A DNA stretch of 32,099 bases. It comes from an uncultured Actinomycetes bacterium (GTDB lineage: Bacteria; Actinomycetota; Actinomycetes; Nanopelagicales; Nanopelagicaceae). Positions 19,704 through 27,934 of this stretch are shown here, piece by piece. How positions within the stretch are numbered: position 1 is the stretch's first letter; every line of letters begins with the position of its first letter. The notes beneath the pieces were generated by a model. It made no database searches and was not told where the DNA came from. It was given only the letters and a program-made list of their open reading frames with translations. The position numbers and the translations under genes are program-made. The DNA is taken from the NCBI GenBank assembly GCA_903922325.1, contig CAIXTG010000225.1, positions 1-32,099 of the forward strand, written 5' to 3'.

Positions 19704-21365
19704 ATGAATAAGAAAGTTTTAGCAGTAGCCATCGCGGCGATGTTGCCAGTAGCGATGATGTCAGCAGCAAGTGGCGCTGATACAAATCCATTAGTTCCAA
19801 TCAATTTAGTAGCACCAGCAGGAATTCCTGATGTGGCACCGCTGCCATTTACTGCGCATAAATCAGCTGCCTTCACGATCCCCGAAGTTATGACCAATCT
19901 TCTCGTTACACCTCAGCAAGGCACGGTTGCTAAGGACTTAACGGTAAGCGGCACAGGGTTAGTCGCAAATACACAATATATGCTCACTTGGGGAACATCA
20001 GAGGGCACTTGGGTTACAGATATCCAACCAAATAGCATCAATTATTTGGGCGTTAAGTACACAAAATTCAACGTAGATATGGGCGCAGTTACAACTGATG
20101 CCGCAGGTGCTTTTACCTTCACTAGCAAAGTGCCAAGTGACTTTGGCGGAGTGCACGATATTTACGCGGTCAAAGATGGTGTAGCTGTCGCTCACGGTGG
20201 TTTCCAGATGACTCGAACAGTTTCAATCTCGCCAAAGAGTGGTCCAATTGGAACTCCAGTCACAATCACTTACACCGGAATGGGTGCCAGCCTTTACACC
20301 GCAGGTGCTGCAGTCCACTGGGACAACGGTTATGCCGGCGAGATGCAGGCACTCTGGACTCGTGGAACTGCCAAAGTAGTTGTACGCGCTTCAGGTGAAG
20401 TTGGTGACCACTTTGTCGTGGTTAAAGATGCCATTACTTTTCAATATCTAAATATCTTGCAATCACCAGTGCCATTTGCAAATGGTGGTGTTGGCAAGTT
20501 CACGATTACTAAAGGAACCCCTTCAACCAAGCCATATATGGTGTTACCTAAGAATTACGAAGCCACGGTTTCACAACGAACTACTCTTTCCGATGCCGGG
20601 TTAGATCCAAACACTAAAGCAGTCGCATCTCTTTCAACAGATCGTGGCCATGTTCTAACAAAAACCACTTTTAGCGCAACTGGTTTAACTTCAACCGGTA
20701 CCCATCAATTAGTTTGGGCATCTGTAGTTGGTAACCGAGTTAACTGCTCTGGAACTTGTTGGGCATATAACTCGATCCCATTAGCCACAGTCGATGTCAC
20801 TGGATCTTCAATCAGCAAAGAAGTAACTATTCCTGACAACCTAGGCGGATGGCATGTAATCCAACTGAAAAAGGGCGATGTAATCGAGGCACAAGCTTCC
20901 TTCTATGTGCAAGAGAGCATGGTTAAGTTCTTAGATAAGAGCGGCAAAGTCATTACCGAAGGCATCGCAAAAGCAGATACTTCAGGCTCAGCAGCCTCAA
21001 TTGCCAAGGGTGGCGCAGGTACGCCAACCTACAAATTCAAGGCTGGCGAAACTATCACTATCAGCATGAAGGGAATCGGCTGGACTCAGCTAGATAACAC
21101 TCGCGCAGTTACATATGACAACAACTACATTGGTTATGGCTGCGGCTTTAACTCAAATGGATTTATGGTCATTCACATAACTGCAACTGGTAAGCCTGGT
21201 TTCCACACAATTGATTTACATCCATTGTTGTATACCCAGCAACCATCATTTGCTAACACACCTTATGGAATGGTTCCGATTCTTTCCTCAGATCGTGACT
21301 TTGCTGGTTTAGCTCTTGGATACCAGCTGCCATCTGTTCACTTCATGATTGAAGTTGTGAAGTAA
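19704..21365 (+). CDS. large secreted protein with A-B-A-B duplicated beta domains
   Basis: 553 residues. A signal peptide ends near residue 25. The rest is a tandem duplication of a two-domain module. A1 is about 67-169 and A2 about 307-403; they share GTGL/ATGL, a TW/VW strand, and DFGGVHDIYAVKDGVAVA versus NLGGWHVIQLKKGDVIEA. B1 is about 183-262 and B2 about 445-520; they share TITYTGMG versus TISMKGIG, VHWDNGYAG versus VTYDNNYIG, VGDHFVVV versus PGFHTIDL and PVPFAN versus QPSFAN. The A domains look like IPT/TIG-type Ig folds (PQQGTVAKDLTVSGTGL). I do not recognise the whole protein. No wall-anchor motif is present. The ACGAGG ribosome-binding block lies 7 bases before the ATG. A strong terminator follows. 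Confidence 0.82.
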   Translation: MNKKVLAVAIAAMLPVAMMSAASGADTNPLVPINLVAPAGIPDVAPLPFTAHKSAAFTIPEVMTNLLVTPQQGTVAKDLTVSGTGLVANTQYMLTWGTSEGTWVTDIQPNSINYLGVKYTKFNVDMGAVTTDAAGAFTFTSKVPSDFGGVHDIYAVKDGVAVAHGGFQMTRTVSISPKSGPIGTPVTITYTGMGASLYTAGAAVHWDNGYAGEMQALWTRGTAKVVVRASGEVGDHFVVVKDAITFQYLNILQSPVPFANGGVGKFTITKGTPSTKPYMVLPKNYEATVSQRTTLSDAGLDPNTKAVASLSTDRGHVLTKTTFSATGLTSTGTHQLVWASVVGNRVNCSGTCWAYNSIPLATVDVTGSSISKEVTIPDNLGGWHVIQLKKGDVIEAQASFYVQESMVKFLDKSGKVITEGIAKADTSGSAASIAKGGAGTPTYKFKAGETITISMKGIGWTQLDNTRAVTYDNNYIGYGCGFNSNGFMVIHITATGKPGFHTIDLHPLLYTQQPSFANTPYGMVPILSSDRDFAGLALGYQLPSVHFMIEVVK

Positions 21366-21394
21366 TTTTCTAACCGGGACAAAATACAAGTAAT

Positions 21395-21424
21395 ACCCCG
21401 TCTTGCACAGAGGCGGGGTTTTAC
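21395..21424 (+). terminator. intrinsic terminator after the secreted-protein cluster
   Basis: Stem 21395-21402 pairs with 21412-21419 (8 bp, one G-U) around a 9-base loop, followed by TTTTA. It ends the exported-protein gene at 19704-21365 and overlaps the end of the convergent MMPL gene. Confidence 0.85.
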
Positions 21425-23517
21425 TTTGTTCGCCAGTTATATTTACCGAGGAGCACCATGGCACTTGGTAACAAGAAGCCACGAATCAATGTGGCATCAA
21501 TAAACACACCAACTGTTAATCCAACACCGATTTGTTGCAAGCCTAAGAAATGTCCACCAACTAATCCGCTGACAGCTGCTACAAAAATCAAAGCCGCAGC
21601 AGTTACAACTCCGCCAGTATTTGCCATACCTTCAACGATTGCTTCTTCATTAGTTGCGCCTCGGTCTATTGCTTCGCGCATTCTAGAAACGAGAAAAACT
21701 TCGTAATCCATTGAGATTCCAAAAAGAACGACCAATAGAAAAACTAGGGCCCAAACTTCAACTTGATCAATTTGATAAGTTCCAAGCAGCGATGCACCGA
21801 CTGAGTATCGAAAAACTAAGACGATCGCTGAGATAGCAACGCTCACCGAAATTAAGCCAAGAGCGATTGCCTTAAGCGGCAACCAAATAGATCTAAATGC
21901 GCGCATGAGTAAGAGGTAAGTAAGAAGTAGACCTAACCCAAGTAGCCCAGGGAAATAAGTTTTTATTTGGTCTACTAAATCAGCACCTTGGGCAGGCGGG
22001 CCACCTAGATAAAACTTGGTGCCAGCCGGGAAACCAGCGCCAGATAGGTATTTGGCACGTATTCGGTCCACTAAATCACTAGTTTCCGGAGCCCCGAGAG
22101 AGTGTCTGCCAATTACGAAGATGCGCATGAATTGACCAGTTGCATCAACAAAAGTGGGCGTTACATCGGTAGCCACAATAAATATCTCAGGATCTTTACT
22201 TAGTTTGGCAGTCAATGCTTTTCGAGCAGCAGTCGTACTCGAAGAAGTAGCTAATCCAGGTTTACCGAAATCAACCATGATGACCGCCGGTGTAATCACA
22301 CCTGGGCCAGCGCTACTTGTTACCAGGGAAAGTGCTTGAGCTGACTCTAGATTCTGCGGTAGGGCAGTAATTGCGCTGGGAGTTAGTTGTAACCAAAATG
22401 CACCTGAGCCCAATAACAAAAGTGAAGCAAATGAGATTGCAAAAACCCGCTTCGGCCACTTGATTGAGAGGTGAGCAATTTTTGCCCAAGCATTATTCTG
22501 CAAATCTTTTTTGGATAGGAGTCCGGCAAATTTTACTGGCATAGCAAGGTGTTTTCCAAAGTAGGAAAGCAGCGCTGGCTGCAAAGTTAGTGAGGCCAGT
22601 AGCGATGCTAACGGCACTATCAATCCAGCAATTCCTAGTGATCGCATAAACGGAATTGGTAGCAGCAATAAAGTGGCCAATCCAAGTGCCACAGTTAAAC
22701 TGGAAGTCATTACGGTTCGCCCAGCGCTTTGCATTGTGCGCTCTATCGCTAAAGAGATATCGGCATCTTCATTGGCATTTAGTTCTCGGCGGAATCGATA
22801 AAGAATTAAGAGTGAGTAATCGATTGCTAGACCGAGCCCAATTAATTCAACGATATTGGGTAGATAGAGAACCATTAAGAATTGCTGGGCAATTAAATAG
22901 ATCAAAGATATAGAGAGTGAAATAGTCGCTGCCGCAAAGATAAAGGGGATTAAAACAGCCCAAGAAAGGCCTAAAACAAGGAGTAACAAGAGAAGTGCCA
23001 AAGTAATCGCGATCAATTGACCTCGTCGTAGATCTTGATCCAAAACGGGCGATACATCGCTATTTATGGCCGGTGGCCCGGTAACCATTGCCACGGGCAA
23101 CCCTTGTTTTGCTAGCGATTGACGCAGCTCATCGGTGTATTTCGCAGCCTCGATAAGTGAGTAATTGGTAGTAACGCTGGCAAAGAGCACGCCTGAGACC
23201 GCCCTAATTTGCGTGATTCGAGCGGTAGGAATCTCAGCGACTGCTTCAGAGATCTTTAACTTGAAGTCTGCAATTTCAGGATCGCTGGCTTGCTTGAATT
23301 TATAGAAAATTGTGAAACTGCCTTCGAGATTTTCACCGAAATTCTTGAGCAGTATTTCCTGCGCTTTAGCTGAGTCACTTGTTGGCACAGTGAGCGAAGT
23401 CGTCAGATGTTGATTCAAATTTGTAGCGGCAAAGCTGCCGAAAAAAATCACAATGAGCCAAAGGATTAGAACTTTAAAGCGATGCTTGATTATCGCATTA
23501 GTCCAGTTGGCCATCAC
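21421..23517 (-). CDS. MMPL/RND-family membrane transporter
   Basis: 698 residues, typical of actinobacterial MMPL proteins. The duplicated RND layout is visible: a first helix near residues 14-32, an extracytoplasmic loop, a helix block with the signature GLAIDYSLLILYRFRREL, a second loop, and a second block with FGISMDYEVFLVSRMREA. MMPL proteins export lipids or other hydrophobic compounds using the proton gradient; the substrate here is unknown. The GTG start at 23517 (directly followed by an ATG) is favoured because a TAGAAT box (complement of 23524-23529) ends exactly 6 bases before it and there is no ribosome-binding site. It is divergent from the GNAT gene, with overlapping promoter regions of under 50 bases. 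Confidence 0.92.
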   Translation of the reverse strand: MMANWTNAIIKHRFKVLILWLIVIFFGSFAATNLNQHLTTSLTVPTSDSAKAQEILLKNFGENLEGSFTIFYKFKQASDPEIADFKLKISEAVAEIPTARITQIRAVSGVLFASVTTNYSLIEAAKYTDELRQSLAKQGLPVAMVTGPPAINSDVSPVLDQDLRRGQLIAITLALLLLLLVLGLSWAVLIPFIFAAATISLSISLIYLIAQQFLMVLYLPNIVELIGLGLAIDYSLLILYRFRRELNANEDADISLAIERTMQSAGRTVMTSSLTVALGLATLLLLPIPFMRSLGIAGLIVPLASLLASLTLQPALLSYFGKHLAMPVKFAGLLSKKDLQNNAWAKIAHLSIKWPKRVFAISFASLLLLGSGAFWLQLTPSAITALPQNLESAQALSLVTSSAGPGVITPAVIMVDFGKPGLATSSSTTAARKALTAKLSKDPEIFIVATDVTPTFVDATGQFMRIFVIGRHSLGAPETSDLVDRIRAKYLSGAGFPAGTKFYLGGPPAQGADLVDQIKTYFPGLLGLGLLLTYLLLMRAFRSIWLPLKAIALGLISVSVAISAIVLVFRYSVGASLLGTYQIDQVEVWALVFLLVVLFGISMDYEVFLVSRMREAIDRGATNEEAIVEGMANTGGVVTAAALIFVAAVSGLVGGHFLGLQQIGVGLTVGVFIDATLIRGFLLPSAMVLLGKYNWRTK

Positions 23518-23523
23518 TGAGTG

Positions 23524-23556
23524 ATTCTACTCGGGTGCCACGCGAGGGTTTATGCT
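23524..23556. promoter_or_regulatory. paired divergent -10 boxes for two leaderless genes
   Basis: TAGAAT on the minus strand (23524-23529) ends 6 bases before the GTG of the MMPL gene. TATGCT on the plus strand (23551-23556) ends 6 bases before the ATG at 23563 of the GNAT gene. The two promoters are so close that their RNA polymerase footprints should overlap. Confidence 0.55.
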
Positions 23557-23562
23557 TCGTTC

Positions 23563-24060
23563 ATGACTCAAATCCACGTCGAACTGCTAACTGCTGAGCA
23601 GTGGACTCGAGCTAGAGAATTACGTTTAGCATCGCTGAGAGATAGCGCTCATGCTTTCGGCGGAAATTTAGAAACTGAAAGGGCGGAAACCGAAGCGCAG
23701 TGGCGAGCTAAGTTTGAAAAACTCAATTACATAGTGGCTTCAGCCGATGGTGTTGATAGCGCAATAATGACTGTAGAAAATCTAGTTGGTGACTTTGGTG
23801 CAACTGCCTGGGTCGGCGGCTGTTGGAGTTCTCCGGAGCATCGCGGAGTTGGGCTTTTAAAAGCCATGATGAAATTTGTTGATAAACATGCACAAGTTAA
23901 GGGCTGGCAGCGCCAAGGGTTAGGCGTTTGGGAAGATAACTTTCCGGCAATTGCAGCTTATGAAAAATTAGGATTTGTTGCGATGGGCGAGCCAAAACCA
24001 AGTACTAGGGTCGCAAATAAGTTCTATATCCGTATGATTCGCGATGCAGTTACTTCTTAA
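23563..24060 (+). CDS. GNAT-family N-acetyltransferase
   Basis: 165 residues from the ATG at 23563. An upstream in-frame GTG at 23521 would add 14 residues but would run through the -10 box TATGCT (23551-23556), which ends exactly 6 bases before the chosen ATG. The GNAT fold is indicated by ARELRLASLRDSAHAFGG near the start, a motif-A region GCWSSPEHRGVGLLKAMMKF and the terminal AIAAYEKLGFVAMGEPKP. The substrate is unknown. It converges on the AlkD-like gene with an 11-base overlap. Confidence 0.85.
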   Translation: MTQIHVELLTAEQWTRARELRLASLRDSAHAFGGNLETERAETEAQWRAKFEKLNYIVASADGVDSAIMTVENLVGDFGATAWVGGCWSSPEHRGVGLLKAMMKFVDKHAQVKGWQRQGLGVWEDNFPAIAAYEKLGFVAMGEPKPSTRVANKFYIRMIRDAVTS

Positions 24061-24730
24061 GTTTCTTTGCCTCACGAACTGCAACTGAATTTAGATCTGG
24101 ATGTTCGGCTAAAAATCTAAGAACCTCGCGATTATCTATGCGCGATAAATCTCGAAGTGCCCACCCAATTGCTTTTGCGATGAAGAATTCTTTATCCGCC
24201 ACGTGTGGCGAGCATAGTTCAAAGAGCAGATCAATATCTGTCTCATATTTGCGGCCACGCTGGTGTTGGATAGAAGCGCGCACTAACCAAATATCAGAAC
24301 TCTTATTCCACTTTCGCATAAGAGATTCGGTGGGGTATTTCATAGTTAGAGGTGAAACAACTGCGCTTCCTAAACCATCAACTGTGTCCCACCACGACTT
24401 AGTTTTTATCAGGTACTCGCAATGATCTGCCAGGAACTTCTTATCTAGCTGCATGTGGTATTTGCCGAGAATATCGTTGGCTGCGTATTGGTACTCACGT
24501 TCTTCTAACTTCCAAAGCGCGCGAACAGTTGCAGCTAATTCATCAGAGGTGGGTACCGGCAATTCACTAAGGATTGATTTAACTAGCGATCGGCGCTCTG
24601 GTGTCATCACACCTAAGAAAGGCGCAATATCTTTCATATAAGCCTGGGCCCCGATGGCTTTCTTGTGATTACCCCGCTTGGGTAGTTCGCGCTTTAACTG
24701 CTTAATTACTTCAGTTTTGAACTCGGTCAT
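24050..24730 (-). CDS. AlkD-like DNA alkylation repair protein
   Basis: 226 residues of HEAT-like helical repeats, the usual length for AlkD (about 225-237). The signature KSWWDTVDGLG (Trp113, Trp114, Asp115, Asp118) corresponds to the tryptophan and catalytic aspartate region of AlkD glycosylases, and IGWALRDLSRIDNREVLRFLAEH is the conserved C-terminal stretch. AlkD excises positively charged N3- and N7-alkylated purines without flipping the base. A TAACTT box (complement of 24740-24745) lies 9 bases before the ATG. It lies 20 bases downstream of the trhO gene on the same strand. Confidence 0.9.
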   Translation of the reverse strand: MTEFKTEVIKQLKRELPKRGNHKKAIGAQAYMKDIAPFLGVMTPERRSLVKSILSELPVPTSDELAATVRALWKLEEREYQYAANDILGKYHMQLDKKFLADHCEYLIKTKSWWDTVDGLGSAVVSPLTMKYPTESLMRKWNKSSDIWLVRASIQHQRGRKYETDIDLLFELCSPHVADKEFFIAKAIGWALRDLSRIDNREVLRFLAEHPDLNSVAVREAKKLKK

Positions 24731-24750
24731 TACTCAGCCAAGTTATTGCT

Positions 24751-25659
24751 TTAGCCGATTAACGAAGAATCGCGCTTTTTCGATAAGTCATGCTCGCAGC
24801 CATTTGAGCGATCTTTTGCAGCGCATGCCTCACAGAGCAAAACCAGCTTATGACAGGCGATATTTGAGCAATTAACAAAGATTTTAGTTGGCGCTGCGCA
24901 AGATTCGCATTCACCAATTGTTTTTGCCTTAGAAGAGAAATCCATTGCCATGCGATCGTCGAATACGTAGAGCGAGCCATCCCATAGGCCGTCATCACCG
25001 TACTTGTTACCGTAGCGAACAATGCCGCCCTTAACTTGGTAAACCTCTTCAAAGCCACGAGTCTTCATAACTGCAGATAGAACTTCGCAGCGGATTCCAC
25101 CGGTGCAATAAGTAACAATCGGCTTATCTTTCAAGTGGTCATATTTGCCACTCTCGATCTCTGCTACAAAGTCGCGCGAAGTTTCAACATCAGGAACGAT
25201 CGCATTTCGAAACTTGCCGATCTTGGCTTCAAAAGCATTTCGTCCGTCAAAGAAAACAACCTCATCGCCGCGTTCTGCTACTAATTCATTAACTTGTTCT
25301 GGACGCAAATGAATTCCGCCACCAACTACGCCATTTTCATCAACTTTAATTTCATCAGGATGACCAAAAGCGACTAGCTCTTTACGAACTTTTACCGATA
25401 GCTTAGGAAATTCGGTGCCATCGCCGGCTGACCACTTGAAATCTACTTTGCGAAAACCGTCGTACTTCTTAGTCTTCTTAACGTAGGTGCGAAGTGCTTC
25501 AATCTCGCCACCTAAAGTGCCATTAATGCCGTGCTTAGAGATAATGATTCGACCAGTTAAGCCAAGTGATTCGCAAAGAGTGCGCTGCCATAACTTAACG
25601 GCGGCAGGGTCAGATATCGGCGTGAAGCCGTAATACAAAATGACCTTGTGCAAATCCAT
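24751..25659 (-). CDS. trhO: tRNA uridine(34) hydroxylase, rhodanese-like (TrhO/YceA)
   Basis: 302 residues, within the family's range. The N-terminal acylphosphatase-like domain contains the signature [10 protein letters not shown] (42-51). The rhodanese domain carries the catalytic Cys185 in [10 protein letters not shown]. The C-terminal tail has the family's cysteine-rich segment ([28 protein letters not shown]). TrhO hydroxylates uridine at the wobble position of some tRNAs using oxygen, the first step towards 5-methoxyuridine-type modification in several bacteria. A TACAAT box (complement of 25666-25671) ends exactly 6 bases before the ATG, indicating a leaderless message. Confidence 0.92.
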   Translation of the reverse strand: MDLHKVILYYGFTPISDPAAVKLWQRTLCESLGLTGRIIISKHGINGTLGGEIEALRTYVKKTKKYDGFRKVDFKWSAGDGTEFPKLSVKVRKELVAFGHPDEIKVDENGVVGGGIHLRPEQVNELVAERGDEVVFFDGRNAFEAKIGKFRNAIVPDVETSRDFVAEIESGKYDHLKDKPIVTYCTGGIRCEVLSAVMKTRGFEEVYQVKGGIVRYGNKYGDDGLWDGSLYVFDDRMAMDFSSKAKTIGECESCAAPTKIFVNCSNIACHKLVLLCEACAAKDRSNGCEHDLSKKRDSSLIG

Positions 25660-25665
25660 GGCGCG

Positions 25666-25671
25666 ATTGTA
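25666..25671 (-). promoter_or_regulatory. -10 box TACAAT, leaderless trhO start
   Basis: On the minus strand TACAAT, close to the TATAAT consensus, ends exactly 6 bases before the ATG at 25659, with no Shine-Dalgarno in between. Confidence 0.6.
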
Positions 25672-25688
25672 TCTCGCCTACTTTGCCC

Positions 25689-26333
25689 TTAAGAAATCAG
25701 TAGATCAAGCGCCCATGGCTGAGCATCGGCAGGCGGGTGGAGCTCGCACTCAAATAACTGAGCAGCCATTCGTTGCACTTCGGCCGGCGTGATTGGGTCA
25801 GTGGCTTGGGTTAGCAAATGTCTAGTTAGTTCGCCGCGATATTTCTTAGACATATGAGTGATCACTTTTCGTTCGCCTGCGACAACTTGAAAAACCCGCA
25901 CCTCAATTGTGTTTGCTGAATTTATCGGCCAAACACCTTTATATGTTGAAGAGCGACAGTCAATAATTAATTCATCCGAAAACTTTGCTACTACTTGGGC
26001 AATCGAATCGCGCCATAACTTATTATCAAATTTTTCTTTATAGCTAAATATCTGATCCAGTGGTTTAACTAAGCCAAAGACCGCTGAAACTATTAGCACT
26101 TTAGAGTTAGCTCTTTTTTGTTCGGCAGCTGAAAGAGTTTTCCAGTTCAGCCCTTGATAGAGAACGCCATCATAGATTTCGATAGCTGGCGAAGTTTGTG
26201 ATGTGACGTGGTTAGCGGTTGCTTGAATCCGAGAGTCAGATAATTCAGCTGCGAAGGCAAGTGAACTTAAATCGAATTTCTCTGAGCTAGTTGCTGATTT
26301 CTTCTTCTCACTAGGAGGCAGAAGTATTAGCAT
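25689..26333 (-). CDS. yaaA: YaaA-family peroxide-stress protein
   Basis: 214 residues, shorter than the E. coli protein (258) but usual for actinobacterial members. Characteristic segments are the N-terminal MLILLPPSEKKK, the central IYDGVLYQGLNW and the later SAVFGLVKPLDQIFSYKEKF. In E. coli YaaA limits free iron and oxidative DNA damage during peroxide stress, and the fold binds DNA; the biochemical role here is inferred by family. It fits with KatG elsewhere in the window. A TAGCAT box (complement of 26340-26345) ends exactly 6 bases before the ATG, suggesting a leaderless message. It is divergent from the SRPBCC gene. Confidence 0.88.
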   Translation of the reverse strand: MLILLPPSEKKKSATSSEKFDLSSLAFAAELSDSRIQATANHVTSQTSPAIEIYDGVLYQGLNWKTLSAAEQKRANSKVLIVSAVFGLVKPLDQIFSYKEKFDNKLWRDSIAQVVAKFSDELIIDCRSSTYKGVWPINSANTIEVRVFQVVAGERKVITHMSKKYRGELTRHLLTQATDPITPAEVQRMAAQLFECELHPPADAQPWALDLLIS

Positions 26334-26339
26334 TAGGCG

Positions 26340-26345
26340 ATGCTA
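26340..26345 (-). promoter_or_regulatory. -10 box TAGCAT, leaderless yaaA start
   Basis: On the minus strand TAGCAT ends 6 bases before the ATG at 26333 with no ribosome-binding site, repeating the pattern seen at trhO and other genes. Confidence 0.55.
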
Positions 26346-26362
26346 TTAGAGAGGCAAAGATA

Positions 26363-26845
26363 ATGATGGCTGAAGGCGACAAAGTTCGAGCTGAGATTTT
26401 CGAGACGGGCAACCCCAAGATCAAATCCGCTCGAATTGTTATTGATGCACCGGCCGCAAAAATCTTTGATTTGTTGGCAAATCCTGCTCGGCATAAAGAT
26501 ATTGATGGTTCCAACACCATTCAAAATAACATTAGCGGGCCAGAGCGCTTGTCTCTGGGTGCAAAGTTCGGAATGGCCATGCACCTTGGAATTGACTACC
26601 GAATTATGAATACGGTTGTTGAGTTTGAAGAGAATAAGTTAATTGCTTGGCGCCATTTAGGTCGCTGGCGCTGGCGTTATGAAATACGTGAAATCAGCCC
26701 AAATCAATGCGAAGTCACCGAATCATTTGATGGCCGTAAATCCATTTCACAGAGCTGGCTTAAGTTTCGTAAGGCTTATCCCTGGACTCAATTAGTCGTA
26801 GCTAAGACTTTGGTGCGCTTAAAAGAGGTAATGGAAGCACGCTAA
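26363..26845 (+). CDS. SRPBCC-superfamily (START-like) protein
   Basis: 160 residues. The sequence ARIVIDAPAAKIFDLLANPARHKDIDGSN, given here in parts (about residues 21-49), is the typical opening of polyketide-cyclase/SRPBCC proteins, followed by alternating beta strands (LIAWRHLGRWRWRYEI) and a long C-terminal helix. These proteins form a deep pocket that binds hydrophobic ligands; the ligand is not predictable. The start may be ATG 26363 or the next codon at 26366; a GAGG ribosome-binding stretch lies 8 bases before the first. It is divergent from yaaA and 21 bases upstream of the SIS-domain gene. Confidence 0.82.
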   Translation: MMAEGDKVRAEIFETGNPKIKSARIVIDAPAAKIFDLLANPARHKDIDGSNTIQNNISGPERLSLGAKFGMAMHLGIDYRIMNTVVEFEENKLIAWRHLGRWRWRYEIREISPNQCEVTESFDGRKSISQSWLKFRKAYPWTQLVVAKTLVRLKEVMEAR

Positions 26846-26866
26846 AGACTGTGGGAAGATAGCCCC

Positions 26867-27913
26867 ATGAATATGGCAAATGAGTCATTAGGCGCCGTAA
26901 TGGCCTCGGAGATCGCAGAGACCCCAAAGGTTTTCCGCCGTATCTTGAGCAATCTTGCTGCTCTTGAGCCAATCAAAGATATTTTAAGTACCAACAAAAT
27001 CTCATCAGTTTTAATCTTGGCCCGTGGCACCTCAGATAACGCTGCTCACTTCTTAAAATATTTAGTTGAAACCAAACTTGGCCTGCCCTGCGGATTAACT
27101 TCGCCATCTTCGGTAACAATTTATGATGCCAAGCTGCACTATGACGGCGTTCTAGTTGTTGCACTTAGCCAAAGCGGTCAATCACCAGACCTCGTTGCGT
27201 TTGCTAAATCTGCTAAGAGCGCTGGGGCAAAGCTAATTTCATTAACCAATGATGCTAATTCACCGCTGGCAAAGGCTGCCGATCATCACTTAGATTTACA
27301 AGCTGGAGCTGAATTAGCAGTTGCTGCAACTAAGAGTTATTCCGCTCAACTTTTAACTTCATATTTACTGGTTGCAACTTGGGCCAAGTTGCCGATTAAT
27401 GGTGAATCACTAATTGCCGAAGCAGAAAAGTTAGTTAGCAACGCATCTTTGGTAAGCCAAGCGGTTGATGCCTGCAGCCGAGAAAATGAAACTGTGGTTC
27501 TTGGTCGTGGCTTTGCATATCCAAACGCTCGCGAAGCCGCCCTTAAGATTCAAGAGACCTGCAAAGTTTCGGTACAAGGACTTTCAACTGCTGATTATTT
27601 ACATGGTCCAATTTCGGCGCTAACTCCTCAAACCCAAGTATTTATTTTGGCGCCAGCACAATTACCACTTAACTCAATCTCTGAGGCAACTACGCGCATT
27701 CGTGCGATAACTGGGCGCATCTTCTGGGTCGGCAACGGTGGCTCACCTGAGGCTGGCGACATAGTTATTGCCGGCTCTAATTGCCGTGATGAAATGGAAT
27801 CTACCATTGTCGATGCCATCTCACTTCAAAGATTCTCACTCGAATTTGCTAAGAAATCTGGTTTTGATCCAGATGCACCGGTTGGCCTTTCTAAAGTTAC
27901 GTTAACTCACTAA
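26867..27913 (+). CDS. SIS-domain sugar-phosphate deaminase/isomerase (NagB-II/GlmS-C-like)
   Basis: 348 residues made of two SIS domains, as in the isomerase half of GlmS and in stand-alone glucosamine-6-phosphate deaminases of the NagB-II type. The N-terminal MASEIAETPKVFRRIL is typical. The first domain has ARGTSDNAAHFLKYL, VALSQSGQSPD and AVAATKSYSAQLL; the second has LGRGFAYPNAREAALKIQE and DYLHGPISAL. There is no glutaminase domain, so it is not a GlmS amidotransferase. The likeliest reaction is deamination of glucosamine-6-phosphate to fructose-6-phosphate in amino-sugar use, but an AgaS- or FrlB-like role is possible. A weak GGGA stretch precedes the ATG. The next gene begins 21 bases after its stop. 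Confidence 0.85.
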   Translation: MNMANESLGAVMASEIAETPKVFRRILSNLAALEPIKDILSTNKISSVLILARGTSDNAAHFLKYLVETKLGLPCGLTSPSSVTIYDAKLHYDGVLVVALSQSGQSPDLVAFAKSAKSAGAKLISLTNDANSPLAKAADHHLDLQAGAELAVAATKSYSAQLLTSYLLVATWAKLPINGESLIAEAEKLVSNASLVSQAVDACSRENETVVLGRGFAYPNAREAALKIQETCKVSVQGLSTADYLHGPISALTPQTQVFILAPAQLPLNSISEATTRIRAITGRIFWVGNGGSPEAGDIVIAGSNCRDEMESTIVDAISLQRFSLEFAKKSGFDPDAPVGLSKVTLTH

Positions 27914-27934
27914 TACTTGCGGGGCTGCAGTTAG

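Noticed and set aside
17190-21365. Horizontal acquisition of the secreted-protein cluster
   Set aside because: Base composition and codon choice look like the neighbours by eye, and no integrase, repeat pair or transposase is present.
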